Shown here in pieces: positions 32,975-41,821 of a stretch of 48,901 nt of DNA (positions are counted from its first letter, which is position 1; every line of letters begins with the position of its first letter). Made by a program: the position numbers and the translations under genes. The notes below the pieces were generated by a model. The model ran no database searches and had not been told where the DNA came from. It worked only from the letters and a program-made list of their open reading frames with translations. The DNA is from Pseudogemmobacter humi (GTDB lineage Bacteria > Pseudomonadota > Alphaproteobacteria > Rhodobacterales > Rhodobacteraceae), in assembly GCF_900609055.1 (NCBI RefSeq), contig NZ_UXAW01000031.1, positions 1-48,901 on the forward strand, given 5' to 3'.

Positions 32975-34201
32975 ATGACCAGACAAGACCGCAGCATCAC
33001 CGCATCGCCCGCCGATCAGGGGGCGCTGAAAGCCCGCTTCGCCCCGCTTTTCGAGCGCATCCGCGAGGGCGCGACCAGGCGTGAGCGCGAACGGATTCTG
33101 CCCTATGAAGAGATCAGGTGGCTGAAGGAATCCGGTTTCACCGCTTTGCGCGTGCCGGTGGAATATGGCGGCTCGGGCGCAAGCCTTGAGCAGTTCTTCG
33201 ATCTGCTGATCGACCTTGCCGCTGCCGATACCAATATCGTCCAGGCGCTGCGCGGCCATTTCGCGCTGGTCGAGGATCGGCTGGTCGCGCCCCGCGCGGT
33301 GGGTGAGGTCTGGCTGAAACGCTTCGGCCAGGGCGAGATCGCGGGCAATGCCTGGTCGGAAGTCGGCAAGGTGAAACTGGGTGACACCGTGACCAGGGTC
33401 ACGCCGGAAGGCGATGCCTACCGCGTCGACGGCGAGAAATACTACTCTACCGGCACGATTTTCGCCGACTGGATCGACACTTACGCGGTCCGCTCGGACA
33501 ATGGCGCCTCGGTTGTGGCGATCCTGAAGGCCGAACAGCCCGGCATCGCCCGCGTCGATGACTGGGCCGGTTTCGGCCAGAAACTGACCGGCACCGGCAC
33601 CACCACCTTCGAGGGCGCGCGGCTGGAGCCGGAGGGCCTCGTGCCCTTCGAGACCCGCTTCCGTTATCAGACAGCCTTTTATCAGCTGGTGCTGGATGCG
33701 GTTCTCTCGGGGGCCGCGCTGGCCGCGGTCCAGGACGTGGCGGAGAAGGTCGCACAGCGCAAACGCGGCTTCTCGCATGGCTCTGGCACGGTGGTGCGCA
33801 AGGATCCGCAGGTGCTCCAGGTGGTCGGCCGCGCCCGCGCCTTCGCCTTCGCTGCCCGCGCCGCCACAATTGAGGCCGCCCGCGCCGCCGACCGCGCTTA
33901 TGAAACCTCGCAAGGGGATGACAAAGCCGCCGATGACGCCGCGAATATCGCAGCGGAACTCGCCTCGGCCGAGGCGCAGGTCGCGGCGGCAGAGCTTGCG
34001 CTCCGCGCCACATCGGACCTTTTCGGCGCGCTGAGTGCGTCTGCCACCGACAGCGCGCTTGCGCTGGACCGTTACTGGCGCAATGCCCGCACGGCGGCAA
34101 ACCACAATCCGCTGATCTACAAAGAGCGCATCCTCGGCGATCACGCGGTCAATAGCACCGAGCCGGTCTATGTCTGGCAGATCGGCGCGGTTGAAAGCTG
34201 A
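32975..34201 (+). CDS. Acyl-CoA-dehydrogenase-like flavin monooxygenase (SfnC/DszC type)
   Basis: A 408-residue protein with the three-domain acyl-CoA dehydrogenase fold: N-terminal helices (LPYEEIRWLKESGFTALRVPVEYGGSGAS), a beta domain (GNAWSEVGKVKLGDT, GEKYYSTGTIFADWIDTYA), and a C-terminal helical bundle (ALDRYWRNARTAANHNPLIYKERILGDHAVN). The C-terminal His/Arg pattern is that of DszC, SfnC and related FMNH2-dependent monooxygenases rather than true acyl-CoA dehydrogenases; the usual catalytic Glu block is not evident. It probably oxygenates a sulfide, sulfoxide or sulfinate intermediate, using FMNH2 from MsuE. Confidence 0.8.
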   Translation: MTRQDRSITASPADQGALKARFAPLFERIREGATRRERERILPYEEIRWLKESGFTALRVPVEYGGSGASLEQFFDLLIDLAAADTNIVQALRGHFALVEDRLVAPRAVGEVWLKRFGQGEIAGNAWSEVGKVKLGDTVTRVTPEGDAYRVDGEKYYSTGTIFADWIDTYAVRSDNGASVVAILKAEQPGIARVDDWAGFGQKLTGTGTTTFEGARLEPEGLVPFETRFRYQTAFYQLVLDAVLSGAALAAVQDVAEKVAQRKRGFSHGSGTVVRKDPQVLQVVGRARAFAFAARAATIEAARAADRAYETSQGDDKAADDAANIAAELASAEAQVAAAELALRATSDLFGALSASATDSALALDRYWRNARTAANHNPLIYKERILGDHAVNSTEPVYVWQIGAVES

Positions 34202-34344
34202 GACCGATATGCTGCGGGGCAGGAGAAGACTTCCCGCCCCGCAGAGTTGGAATGCCGCTTCCGCACAGGGGCGGATGTTCGGATCCTGTTCCTGCGCCCT
34301 GGTCTGTCCTGCCGGAAAATCAACCTCGTCGCGAAAGTCTCCCC

Positions 34345-35367
34345 ATGTCTGCATTTCTCCGTGACGGCCTCTCGCGCCGCAGCCTTCTGAAAACCGGCGC
34401 GGCGGCGGCGGGGCTTGGTGCCATCGGTATCGCCACCGGCCAGAGCGTGCGCCATGCGATGGCGGGCAATCTGACGAAGATCAAACTGGAATGGACCGAG
34501 GTCGCCGCCTGCCACGCGCCGATCGGCTTCGCGCTGGAAAAGGGTATTTTCCAGAAGCACGGTCTTGATGTCGAGCTGTTCTACCAGGGCGCCAGTGGCC
34601 AGACGCTGATCCAGGCCCTGGCGACGCGCAAGGCCGAGGCGGGCCCCGGTCTGCTTTACGACTGGCTGAAACCGATCGAGCAGGGCTTTGACGTAAAGCT
34701 CTTTGCCGGCTCGCATGGCGGCTGCCAGAGCATCCTGACGCCCCAGGACAGCGGCATCAGGACGCTGACCGATCTGAAGAGCAAAACCATCGGCACCTTT
34801 GATGTGATGTCTCCCTCGCGCGTTGCCTTCTCGGTCTCGCTGAAGAAAGCCGGGCTGGATCCGGAACGCGATGTGACATGGAAGGTCTTCCCCTTCGATC
34901 TGGTGGCCCAGGCTGTGCTGCGCGGCGAGGCGGATGCGCTGGCGCATATGGATCCCTGGGCATATGGCTGGGAAAAGGAGCATAAGTTCCACCGTGTGGC
35001 CGATACCCAGACCGATAGTTTCCAGGACCGCGTCTGCTGTGTCCTTGGCGTGAATGGCGACTATTACGCGGCCAATCAGGACGCTTTGAAACGGGTCGCC
35101 GCCGCCAATCTGGAGGTCCATCAATATACTGCCGCGCATCCCGATGAGGTGGCGCAATGGTATTTCGACACGCTCCGCCCGGGCATGTCGGTTGAGACCC
35201 TGACCGAGGTTCTGGGATCGTTTACCTATCACGAACACTGGTTCGGGGACAAATTGCGCGACGAGGTGAAGCGCGGCTATGAGGATCTGAAGCTGACCGG
35301 CGTCGCCGATGCCTCGACCGACCCGGAAGAGATCGCAAGCCGCATCACCATCGACATCTTCGCCTGA
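34345..35367 (+). CDS. Sulfonate/taurine-type ABC binding protein, Tat-exported
   Basis: A 340-residue NrtA/SsuA-type binding protein. The start at 34345 gives a twin-arginine leader LSRRSLLKTGAAAAGLGAIG; a frame running further upstream lacks such support. The mature part begins KIKLEWTEVAACHAPIGFALEKGIFQKHGLDVELFYQGASGQTLIQALATRKAEAG, a standard start for this family. It is followed 4 bases on by a permease and then an ATPase gene. Ligand is presumably an alkanesulfonate or related compound. Confidence 0.85.
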   Translation: MSAFLRDGLSRRSLLKTGAAAAGLGAIGIATGQSVRHAMAGNLTKIKLEWTEVAACHAPIGFALEKGIFQKHGLDVELFYQGASGQTLIQALATRKAEAGPGLLYDWLKPIEQGFDVKLFAGSHGGCQSILTPQDSGIRTLTDLKSKTIGTFDVMSPSRVAFSVSLKKAGLDPERDVTWKVFPFDLVAQAVLRGEADALAHMDPWAYGWEKEHKFHRVADTQTDSFQDRVCCVLGVNGDYYAANQDALKRVAAANLEVHQYTAAHPDEVAQWYFDTLRPGMSVETLTEVLGSFTYHEHWFGDKLRDEVKRGYEDLKLTGVADASTDPEEIASRITIDIFA

Positions 35368-35371
35368 TCAG

Positions 35372-36355
35372 ATGAGTGACACGCTTGAAACCGGGCGGGG
35401 GCATTATGCCTTTGCCGAAAGCCAATTCCACCTGTGGCGCGACGGGCTTTTCGCGGCATTTGCCTGGGGGGCGACCTCGGCGGTTACCTGGTTCCTGCCG
35501 GATGTGATCCAATGGGGCGCGACCGGGACTTTCGCCATCCTGACCGGGATCATCGCGCTGTTCTTCCTCGTGTTGGCAGTGCTGCCCCGGCAGCGCCATG
35601 CGACATTGAGCCATTACGGCCCCTGGTTCATCGTTCTGGGCCTGTGGCTGCTGGTCTGGGAGGTGACGACCGCCAAGCTCGGCTGGTTGCCGAAACCCTT
35701 CTTCTCGCCGCCGCAGGGCCTGTTGCATGTCTATCTGTCGAACTGGGACCGGCTGCTGATCTGCATCGCCTATACCGGCAGGCTCTGGGGGCTTGGGTTC
35801 TTCATCGGGATTTCGGCCGGGTTTCTGGCGGGCGTCGGGCTTGGCTGGTCGAAGCGTTTTGCCTATTGGGGAATGCCGCTTCTGAAACTGATCGGGCCTG
35901 TTCCCGCAAGCGCCTGGATTCCCTGCGCGTTCTTCATCTTCCCCTCGACCTTCCAGGCCTCGGTCTTTCTCGTCGCGCTGGCCTCGGGCATTCCGGTCGC
36001 GATCCTGACCGCCTCGGGCATCGCGCAGGTGAACCGCTCTTTCTATGACGTGGCGCGGACGCTGGGAGCAGCGAACCGCTGGCAGGTCACAAAAATCGCC
36101 ATTCCCGCTGCGCTTCCGAATGTCTTTGTCGGCCTCTTCATGGGGCTTTACTACAGCTTCGCCGTACTGGTCGTGGCCGAGATGCTGGGCGCGAAATTCG
36201 GGCTGGGCTGGTATTTGCAGTTCAACACCGCATATTCGGCCTATGCCAATGTCTATGCCGGGCTGCTGATCATGGCGCTGCTTTGCGCGGGGCTGGTGAA
36301 GCTGCTGTTCAGCATCCGGGACCGGCTTCTGGGCTGGCAGAAAGGGATCCTCTGA
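35372..36355 (+). CDS. Sulfonate/taurine-type ABC permease
   Basis: A 327-residue permease with an N-terminal extension of about 100 residues carrying two extra membrane segments, then the SsuC/TauC-type core: WEVTTAKLGWLPKPFFSPP, GRLWGLGFFIGISAGFLAGVGLGW and the EAA loop DVARTLGAANRWQVTKIAIPAALPNVFVGLFMGLYYSFAVLVVAEMLGAKFGLGW. It overlaps the ATPase gene as TGATG. The extra membrane segments make it longer than common SsuC (about 260). Confidence 0.85.
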   Translation: MSDTLETGRGHYAFAESQFHLWRDGLFAAFAWGATSAVTWFLPDVIQWGATGTFAILTGIIALFFLVLAVLPRQRHATLSHYGPWFIVLGLWLLVWEVTTAKLGWLPKPFFSPPQGLLHVYLSNWDRLLICIAYTGRLWGLGFFIGISAGFLAGVGLGWSKRFAYWGMPLLKLIGPVPASAWIPCAFFIFPSTFQASVFLVALASGIPVAILTASGIAQVNRSFYDVARTLGAANRWQVTKIAIPAALPNVFVGLFMGLYYSFAVLVVAEMLGAKFGLGWYLQFNTAYSAYANVYAGLLIMALLCAGLVKLLFSIRDRLLGWQKGIL

Positions 36356-37122
36356 TGCCCGCTGTCACGCCGCTTGGGCTGAGCTTTGACCATGTCTCAC
36401 ATGGCTATGATATCCGGGGCGAGGTGCTTCCGGTCCTTGATGATGTCAGCCTGACCATCGCGCCGGGTGAGTTTGTGGCGCTGCTTGGCCCTTCGGGCTG
36501 CGGCAAGTCCACACTGCTGCGCCTTGCCGCCGGGCTGGAACTGCCGTTGCGCGGCCGAACGGAAGCCAGCGGCCAGCCGATCACCGGCCCCGGTCCTGAC
36601 CGCATCCTCGTCTTCCAGGAGGCGACGCTTTTCCCCTGGCGTACCGTGCGCGGCAATGTCGAGGCCGGCCCCGAAGCGCGCGGCGAACTGCCCGGCAAGG
36701 CGCCCCGCGTTGATGAGGCGCTGCGCCTTGTCGGGCTGGAGAATTTTGGCGAGGCCTTCCCGCATCAGCTTTCGGGAGGCATGGCGCAGCGGGCGGCGAT
36801 TGCGCGGGCGCTGGTCAATGATCCGCGTCTGCTGCTGCTGGATGAGCCGCTCGGCAAACTTGACAGTCTGACCCGGCTGAACCTGCAAAAAGACCTGATC
36901 CGCCTCTGGCAGGATCGCGGTTTCACCGCCCTTCTGGTGACGCATGATGTCGAAGAGGCGCTGTTGCTCGCGGATCGCGTGATCCTTTTCTCACCGCGCC
37001 CGGCCCGGATCATTGAGGAGGTGCAGGTTGCCCGCCCGCATCCGCGCCGCCGCGATGATCCGCAGCTGATCGCGCTGCGCTCGCATCTTCTCGCGGCGCT
37101 TGGGGTGCTTGAAGATGTCTGA
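36355..37122 (+). CDS. Sulfonate/taurine-type ABC ATPase
   Basis: A 255-residue SsuB/TauB-type ATPase: Walker A GPSGCGKST, Q-loop ILVFQEATLFPWRTVRGNV, signature LSGGMAQRAAIARAL, Walker B LLLLDEPLGKLDSLTRLNLQ and H-loop VTHDVEEAL. Energises the binding protein-permease pair encoded just upstream. The end overlaps the small membrane protein gene by 8 bases. Confidence 0.88.
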   Translation: MPAVTPLGLSFDHVSHGYDIRGEVLPVLDDVSLTIAPGEFVALLGPSGCGKSTLLRLAAGLELPLRGRTEASGQPITGPGPDRILVFQEATLFPWRTVRGNVEAGPEARGELPGKAPRVDEALRLVGLENFGEAFPHQLSGGMAQRAAIARALVNDPRLLLLDEPLGKLDSLTRLNLQKDLIRLWQDRGFTALLVTHDVEEALLLADRVILFSPRPARIIEEVQVARPHPRRRDDPQLIALRSHLLAALGVLEDV

Positions 37123-37429
37123 GGGCAGGGAAATTCGCCCCGGACTGATCCTTGTGGCAGGCGCCGGGCTGGTCGTGCTCGCCCTGGCCTGGTGGTATGT
37201 GATCTTTGGAAATATCGTCGCCGAGGGCTATGGCAGCTACCTCCAGGCCGGACCCTGCCTTTGGGGAAGTTCGGGCTATACCTGCCAGTTGATGCTCTCG
37301 CTCTGCACGCTGGATTACTGGCTGATTCCAAAGAATTATCGCCCCGAACTCTTTCAGGCGGGTGCCGTGCTGCTGGTCGCCGGTATTCTCCTTGCCGCCC
37401 TGGTGCGAGGACGGGGCCGCTCTGAATGA
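37115..37429 (+). CDS. Small two-helix membrane protein of unknown function
   Basis: A 104-residue protein I do not recognise. Two membrane segments (about 10-30 and 80-98) flank a 45-residue loop with three Cys and many aromatics: GYGSYLQAGPCLWGSSGYTCQLMLSLCTLDYW. The loop may lie in the periplasm and could form a disulfide or bind a ligand. The gene overlaps the ATPase gene by 8 bases and the following fragment by 4, so it is co-translated with the sulfonate-type importer and may be an accessory transporter subunit. It is a real gene by frame, overlap and composition, but the function is open. Confidence 0.65.
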   Translation: MSEGREIRPGLILVAGAGLVVLALAWWYVIFGNIVAEGYGSYLQAGPCLWGSSGYTCQLMLSLCTLDYWLIPKNYRPELFQAGAVLLVAGILLAALVRGRGRSE

Positions 37430-37644
37430 GGCAGCGGGATCATGTGCTGAACATGCGTCATATCGGTCATTCCGAGGCCGGCGGGCGCGGCGACGGAATG
37501 CAGATCATGGACCATCGCGGCTATGGCTATCCGGGGCATCCTTTCTCGGGCGGCTTTTCGGTCTTCGATCTGTGCGACCCGAAAAAACCCGGTGAAGCGC
37601 GGTTTTTCCCGGCGCCAGCCAATACAGGGAACCTGCATCTGTAA
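37426..37644 (+). pseudogene. LVIVD/selenium-binding-like protein, cut by a nonsense codon
   Basis: The frame reads MRHIGHSEAGGRGDGMQIMDHRGYGYPGHPFSGGFSVFDLCDPKKPGEARFFPAPANTGNLHL then TAA at 37642. Beyond the stop, in the same frame, the sense continues THDELLLALNAFDLVNETFPI. Relatives read Gln at that point (NIHLQTHD), so a CAA-to-TAA change has ended the gene. The family forms beta-propellers with LVIVD-type repeats; only the first blade or two remain, since the aldo/keto reductase gene starts at 37769. It overlaps the upstream membrane-protein gene as ATGA. Confidence 0.6.
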
Positions 37645-37768
37645 ACCCATGACGAATTGTTGCTGGCGCTGAATGCCTTTGACCTCGTCAACGAGACCTT
37701 TCCGATTATTCTGCCGGGATCGGGATCGTGGAATATACCGGCTGATCCCCTTCGCGCCAAAGGACGAC

Positions 37769-38818
37769 ATGACATATTTTCCCGCACCCGACCGCTATGA
37801 CAACAACCGCGCGAAATACCGCTATACCGGGCGCAGCGGCTTGCAGCTGCCGGCGCTTTCGCTGGGGCTCTGGCATAATTTCGGCGACACAACCCCGCTG
37901 GAGACGCAGCGCGAGATCATCTTCACGGCCTTTGACAATGGCATCACCCATTTCGATCTCGCGAATAACTATGGTCCGCCCTACGGCTCGGCCGAGGTGA
38001 ATTTCGGCCGTATCCTGCGCGAGGATCTGGCCGCCCATCGCGATGAGCTGATCATCGCAACCAAGGCGGGCTGGGATATGTGGCCAGGGCCTTACGGCCA
38101 GGGCGGCGGCTCGCGCAAATATATGCTGGCAAGCCTTGATCAGAGCCTGAAGCGGCTGGGGCTCGACTATGTCGATATCTTCTATTCGCATCGCTTCGAC
38201 GCAAAGACCCCACTTGAGGAAACGGCGGATGCGCTGGCAACGGCGGTGAAACAGGGCAAGGCGCTTTATGTCGGCGTCTCCTCCTATTCCGGCGCAAAAA
38301 CCCGCGAGATCACCGCGCTTCTGCGCGCGCGCCAGGTGCCGCTGCTGATCAACCAGCCGTCCTACAATCTCTTCAACCGCTGGATTGAGAAGGATCTTCT
38401 GGACGCCGCCGAGGAAACCGGCAGCGGCATCATCGCCTTCACCGCGCTGGCCCAGGGCTTGCTGACCGGCAAATATCTGAACGGCATTCCCGGGGATGCC
38501 CGCATCAACCGCGCGGGCGGCGGCTCGTTGCGGCCCGATCATCTGAGCGAGGAGAACCTGGCGCGCGCCCGCGCCCTCAACGAGATCGCGAAGCGGCGCG
38601 GCCAGAGCCTTGCTCAGCTGGCGCTGGCCTGGGTTCTGCGCGATCCGCGTGTGACCTCGACCCTGATCGGGGCCTCTTCCGCAGCCCAGGTGAAAGAGAA
38701 TGTCGCCACGCTGGAGAACCTGTCCTTCAGCCCCGAAGAACTGGCCGGGATCGACCGTTATGCGCTCGAAGGCGGCGTGAATCTCTGGGACAAGCCCTCG
38801 CATGATCAGGCGGTCTGA
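37769..38818 (+). CDS. yghZ: Aldo/keto reductase (YghZ/GlyR-like)
   Basis: A 349-residue NADPH-dependent reductase closely resembling E. coli YghZ (L-glyceraldehyde 3-phosphate reductase): YRYTGRSGLQLPALSLGLWHNFGDTTPLE, ITHFDLANNYGPPYGSAEVNFGRILREDLAAHRDELIIATKAGWDMWPGPYGQGGGSRKYMLASLDQSLKRLGLDYVDIFYSHR. The catalytic Asp, Tyr, Lys and His are in FDLANNYG, ATKAGW and SHRFD. In this setting it may reduce aldehydes released by desulfonation of sulfonates; inference. AGGACG lies 5 bases before ATG 37769. Confidence 0.85.
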   Translation: MTYFPAPDRYDNNRAKYRYTGRSGLQLPALSLGLWHNFGDTTPLETQREIIFTAFDNGITHFDLANNYGPPYGSAEVNFGRILREDLAAHRDELIIATKAGWDMWPGPYGQGGGSRKYMLASLDQSLKRLGLDYVDIFYSHRFDAKTPLEETADALATAVKQGKALYVGVSSYSGAKTREITALLRARQVPLLINQPSYNLFNRWIEKDLLDAAEETGSGIIAFTALAQGLLTGKYLNGIPGDARINRAGGGSLRPDHLSEENLARARALNEIAKRRGQSLAQLALAWVLRDPRVTSTLIGASSAAQVKENVATLENLSFSPEELAGIDRYALEGGVNLWDKPSHDQAV

Positions 38819-39044
38819 GGGTGAAATCACACCCCTTGCACGTTGGGGAAAAACTCCACCGTGCGAGGTCTGATCAGAGAAGAAACCTGCCGCAGCGCCC
38901 GCCGGAAAAGAACGCACCCGGCTTGTTGAAATGCCTGATTCCTGCGACTTTTTCCAGGTCTGAAATCAGTAACAACCATTTTGATTCAGTGACTTGATCC
39001 GGGGGTTCCTTCCCCGGCTGCGGTCGGCTGCGAAAGGAAAGCCC
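38819..39044. promoter_or_regulatory. Probable sfnB promoter region
   Basis: These 226 bases separate the aldo/keto reductase from sfnB. They contain an imperfect hairpin near 38840-38872 (GCACG and CGTGC arms) and an AT-richer stretch with CTGAAATCAG followed by TGATTCAG about 12 bases later, near 38960-38990, a possible regulator dyad. No clear -35/-10 pair was found. Confidence 0.35.
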
Positions 39045-40313
39045 ATGGGATCCCTGCCTGAGACCCAAATCGACTATACCATTCATCCAAGGGTCAACTC
39101 CGACGATCCCGTCCCGCCGCGCCCGCGTCCCGCTCAGCCGCCGTATCTTCTGAAAGACGATGCCGATGCGATCCGCGTCGCGACCGAACTGGCGGCAGAG
39201 CTGGCAAAAGACGCCGCCCTGCGCGACCGCGAGGGGCTGCTGCCTTTGCGCGAACTGGATCTCTATTCGCAAAGCGGGATCTGGTCGATCATCGTGCCGA
39301 AGGAATATGGCGGGCCGGGCCTCTCTTACGCCACGCTGGCGAAGGTGATCGACATCGTTGCCTCGGGAGACCCGGCGGTGACACAGATCGCGCAGAACCA
39401 CCTGGCCATTCTCGGGCTGATCGACATCGACGCCACCGACGCCGAAAAGCGGGAAGTTTTCGGCTGGGCATTGCAGGGTCTGCGTTTCGGCAATGCTTTC
39501 TCGGAATTCGGCGGCAAGAATGTCGTCGATTTCAAGACCCGCGTCACCTTCGAGGGCGATGAGGCGGTGGCGAACGGCGAAAAATTCTACACCACCGGCG
39601 CGCTGCTGTCGCATATCGTGCCGATTGTCTCGGTCGGCGATGATGGCGTCTATCTGGTCTTCGCCGACCGCGAGACACCCGGCATCACCATCACCAATAA
39701 CTGGTCGAGCTTTGGCCAGCGCACCACGGCATCGGGTTCGGTCCGGCTGGAGAATGTCCGCGTTCCCAAAGCTCGCGCGGTGAAACTTCAGGATGTGTCG
39801 CAGGTGCCGACCGTGCAGGGGCCGATCTCGCAGATCATCCAGGCCGCGATCGATGCCGGGATTGCCCGCAACGCGATTGACGAAACGATCCGCTTTGTGA
39901 CCACCCAAAGCCGGCCCTGGATCGACAGCGGCAAGGAAACCGCCGGTGAAGACCCCTATACCATCGCGGCGATCGGCGATCTGAAGATCCGCCTCCATGC
40001 TGCCGAGGCGCTGCTGGATATCGCGGGCCGCGCCATCGACAGGGGCCTGGCCGAGCCGACGCTTGCCAATGTATCGGATGCGACGCTGAAAACCGCCGAG
40101 GCCAAGGTGCTCTCCACCCAGGTTGCGATTGACGCGACGAACAAGCTCTTTGAACTGGGCGGCACCCGCTCGACGCTCGCGCAGCATGCGCTGGACCGGC
40201 ACTGGCGCAATGCCCGCACCCATACGTTGCATGATCCGGTGCGCTGGAAGTTCTACCATGTCGGCAACTACTATCTGAACGGCATCCATCCGCCGCGCCA
40301 TCCGTGGAGCTGA
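39045..40313 (+). CDS. sfnB: SfnB-family sulfur acquisition oxidoreductase
   Basis: A 422-residue acyl-CoA-dehydrogenase-fold flavoprotein of the SfnB type: DREGLLPLRELDLYSQSGIWSIIVPKEYGGPGLSYATLAKVI, QIAQNHLAILGLI, GLRFGNAFSEFGGKNVVDFKTRVT, GEKFYTTGALLSHIVPIVSV, SSFGQRTTASGSVRLENVRVP, GPISQIIQAAIDAGIARNAIDETIRFV and HPWS at the end. SfnB genes appear in sulfur-starvation loci for dimethylsulfone and methionine-derived sulfur, but their exact reaction is unsettled. ATG 39045 follows AAAGGAAAGCCC. A strong terminator follows 25 bases after the stop. Confidence 0.88.
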   Translation: MGSLPETQIDYTIHPRVNSDDPVPPRPRPAQPPYLLKDDADAIRVATELAAELAKDAALRDREGLLPLRELDLYSQSGIWSIIVPKEYGGPGLSYATLAKVIDIVASGDPAVTQIAQNHLAILGLIDIDATDAEKREVFGWALQGLRFGNAFSEFGGKNVVDFKTRVTFEGDEAVANGEKFYTTGALLSHIVPIVSVGDDGVYLVFADRETPGITITNNWSSFGQRTTASGSVRLENVRVPKARAVKLQDVSQVPTVQGPISQIIQAAIDAGIARNAIDETIRFVTTQSRPWIDSGKETAGEDPYTIAAIGDLKIRLHAAEALLDIAGRAIDRGLAEPTLANVSDATLKTAEAKVLSTQVAIDATNKLFELGGTRSTLAQHALDRHWRNARTHTLHDPVRWKFYHVGNYYLNGIHPPRHPWS

Positions 40314-40337
40314 TCGCGCACGGCTTCCACACAAAGC

Positions 40338-40367
40338 AAAACGCCCCGGAGGTATCCGGGGCGTTTT
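40338..40367. terminator. Bidirectional intrinsic terminator
   Basis: AAAACGCCCCGGA, loop GGTA, TCCGGGGCGTTTT: a perfect 13-base stem with A and T tails on both sides. It ends transcription of sfnB from the left and of the leftward ssuD-flavoprotein operon from the right. Confidence 0.92.
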
Positions 40368-40386
40368 CTGTTGCCGGGGGCTGATG

Positions 40387-41808
40387 TCAGACCCGGGCCG
40401 GAGCCTTCGCCAGCAGTGCTGCGATCTTTTCGGCCCAGGCGGTGACTTCCGGCACGCCCATCAGTTCGCCCACCGCCGCCCGTGCCAATGGGCCTGCGAT
40501 ATAGAGATCCGGCTGCACTTTGTCTGAGGCGTCAATCGCCTGGCCCTCTGCGGTCGCCGCTATGCCGAGCGACAACGCATCGGCTTTGATCAGCCCCTGA
40601 CGCGCCAGATCGGCATAGAAGGGGTTCGATTTCGTGACCGCCCCATGGGCCGGGCCGGTCGCAAGGATCACCCGATCTGCTGCGAAATCCGCCTCGCCGC
40701 CCCGGCGCAGCCGAAGCGTGAAGCGCAGCCGGTCACCTGCGCGCGCGGCGCGGATGATGCGGCCCGCAATGGCCTCCACCTGGCCCGAGGCTTCGGCGGC
40801 AAGCAGGCTCGCATGGGTCTGGGGCGCGATGCGGAAACGGTGGATGTCCCAGAGCCCGCGCAGATGCCGCACGAGCCGGCGACGCTCATTCAGCGGCAAG
40901 GCGGCCCAGATCAGCGGACCCTGGCTGCGCAGACGGTCGAAGACCGGGTGCCAGGTCAGCCCGTCAGCCGCCGCAATCGCCAGCTCGGCCCGGATACGGC
41001 GCAACAGACCAGCGGCCGTCACCGCCGGGTCAATCGTGAAATCGGCGCTGGCTTCCGCCTGCTCCGGCCCATGCGGCTGCGACCGCCGCCCCGAGCGCGA
41101 CAAAAGCCGCACCCGCCCCTGATGCCCGCGCCGCACAAGGCTGGCCACGATATCCGCGCCGGTCAGGCCGGAGCCGAGGATTACCACCTCTTCCGCCGCC
41201 CCGACCCCGTCCAGCGCGCCGGGCGCATAGGCGTCGGCAATCAACCCCGCATCACCGGCAAGCGCCGCAAGCTCTTGCGGCAGCCCGGGCGCGGGATGGC
41301 TCGCGGCCAGCACCAGATCGCTCGCGGTGAGCGGGCGACCATCTTCCAGCCGGATCCGCCAGACACCGCCTTCGCGGCTGGCAGAGCGCGCGCGGCTTTG
41401 CAGATGGGTGATGCGGCCGGTCGCGAGATACGGTTGCAGATGCGCGAAGACATAGGCGCCGAACACCGCGCGCGGCGTGAAGATCGCGCCGGTTTCCGTC
41501 ACCGCGTCATCCGGGAACTGCGGCGCCGCGCCAGAGGCCAGCCAGCGCGCATAGTGATCTGGCTCGGAGATATCGAGCGTCATCCTCACATGCGGGACGT
41601 TCAGCCGGTGATCCGGGTCCGGCGTGGAATAGGCGAGACCGCGCCCCGGCTCGGCCCTCGGCTCGATCAGGGTGATGCGCGGGCCGCTCTCGCCGGTGTT
41701 TTTCGCCAGATGCCAGGCCACCGCCGCCCCCGAAAGGCCGCCTCCGACGATCACGACATGGCGGTTTTCATGCGAACCTGAGGCAATGACGGGACGATGT
41801 TCGGTCAT
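40387..41808 (-). CDS. FAD/NAD(P)-binding oxidoreductase
   Basis: A 473-residue flavoprotein. FAD motif HVVIVGGGLSGAAVAWHLA near residue 18, then PGRGLAYSTPDPDHRLNVPHVRM, a block typical of the FAD-NAD(P)-binding proteins (NAD_binding_9) related to ornithine monooxygenases, and a second Rossmann motif VVILGSGLTGADIVASLVRRGHQGRV near 210. A late block LYIAGPLARAAVGELMGVPEVTAWA completes the FAD site. The gene lies 13 bases after ssuD in a two-gene operon. It may reduce or oxygenate a sulfur substrate or act as a flavin-dependent partner of SsuD; the reaction is unknown. Confidence 0.75.
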   Translation of the reverse strand: MTEHRPVIASGSHENRHVVIVGGGLSGAAVAWHLAKNTGESGPRITLIEPRAEPGRGLAYSTPDPDHRLNVPHVRMTLDISEPDHYARWLASGAAPQFPDDAVTETGAIFTPRAVFGAYVFAHLQPYLATGRITHLQSRARSASREGGVWRIRLEDGRPLTASDLVLAASHPAPGLPQELAALAGDAGLIADAYAPGALDGVGAAEEVVILGSGLTGADIVASLVRRGHQGRVRLLSRSGRRSQPHGPEQAEASADFTIDPAVTAAGLLRRIRAELAIAAADGLTWHPVFDRLRSQGPLIWAALPLNERRRLVRHLRGLWDIHRFRIAPQTHASLLAAEASGQVEAIAGRIIRAARAGDRLRFTLRLRRGGEADFAADRVILATGPAHGAVTKSNPFYADLARQGLIKADALSLGIAATAEGQAIDASDKVQPDLYIAGPLARAAVGELMGVPEVTAWAEKIAALLAKAPARV

Positions 41809-41821
41809 GCTCTGCGTCCCC

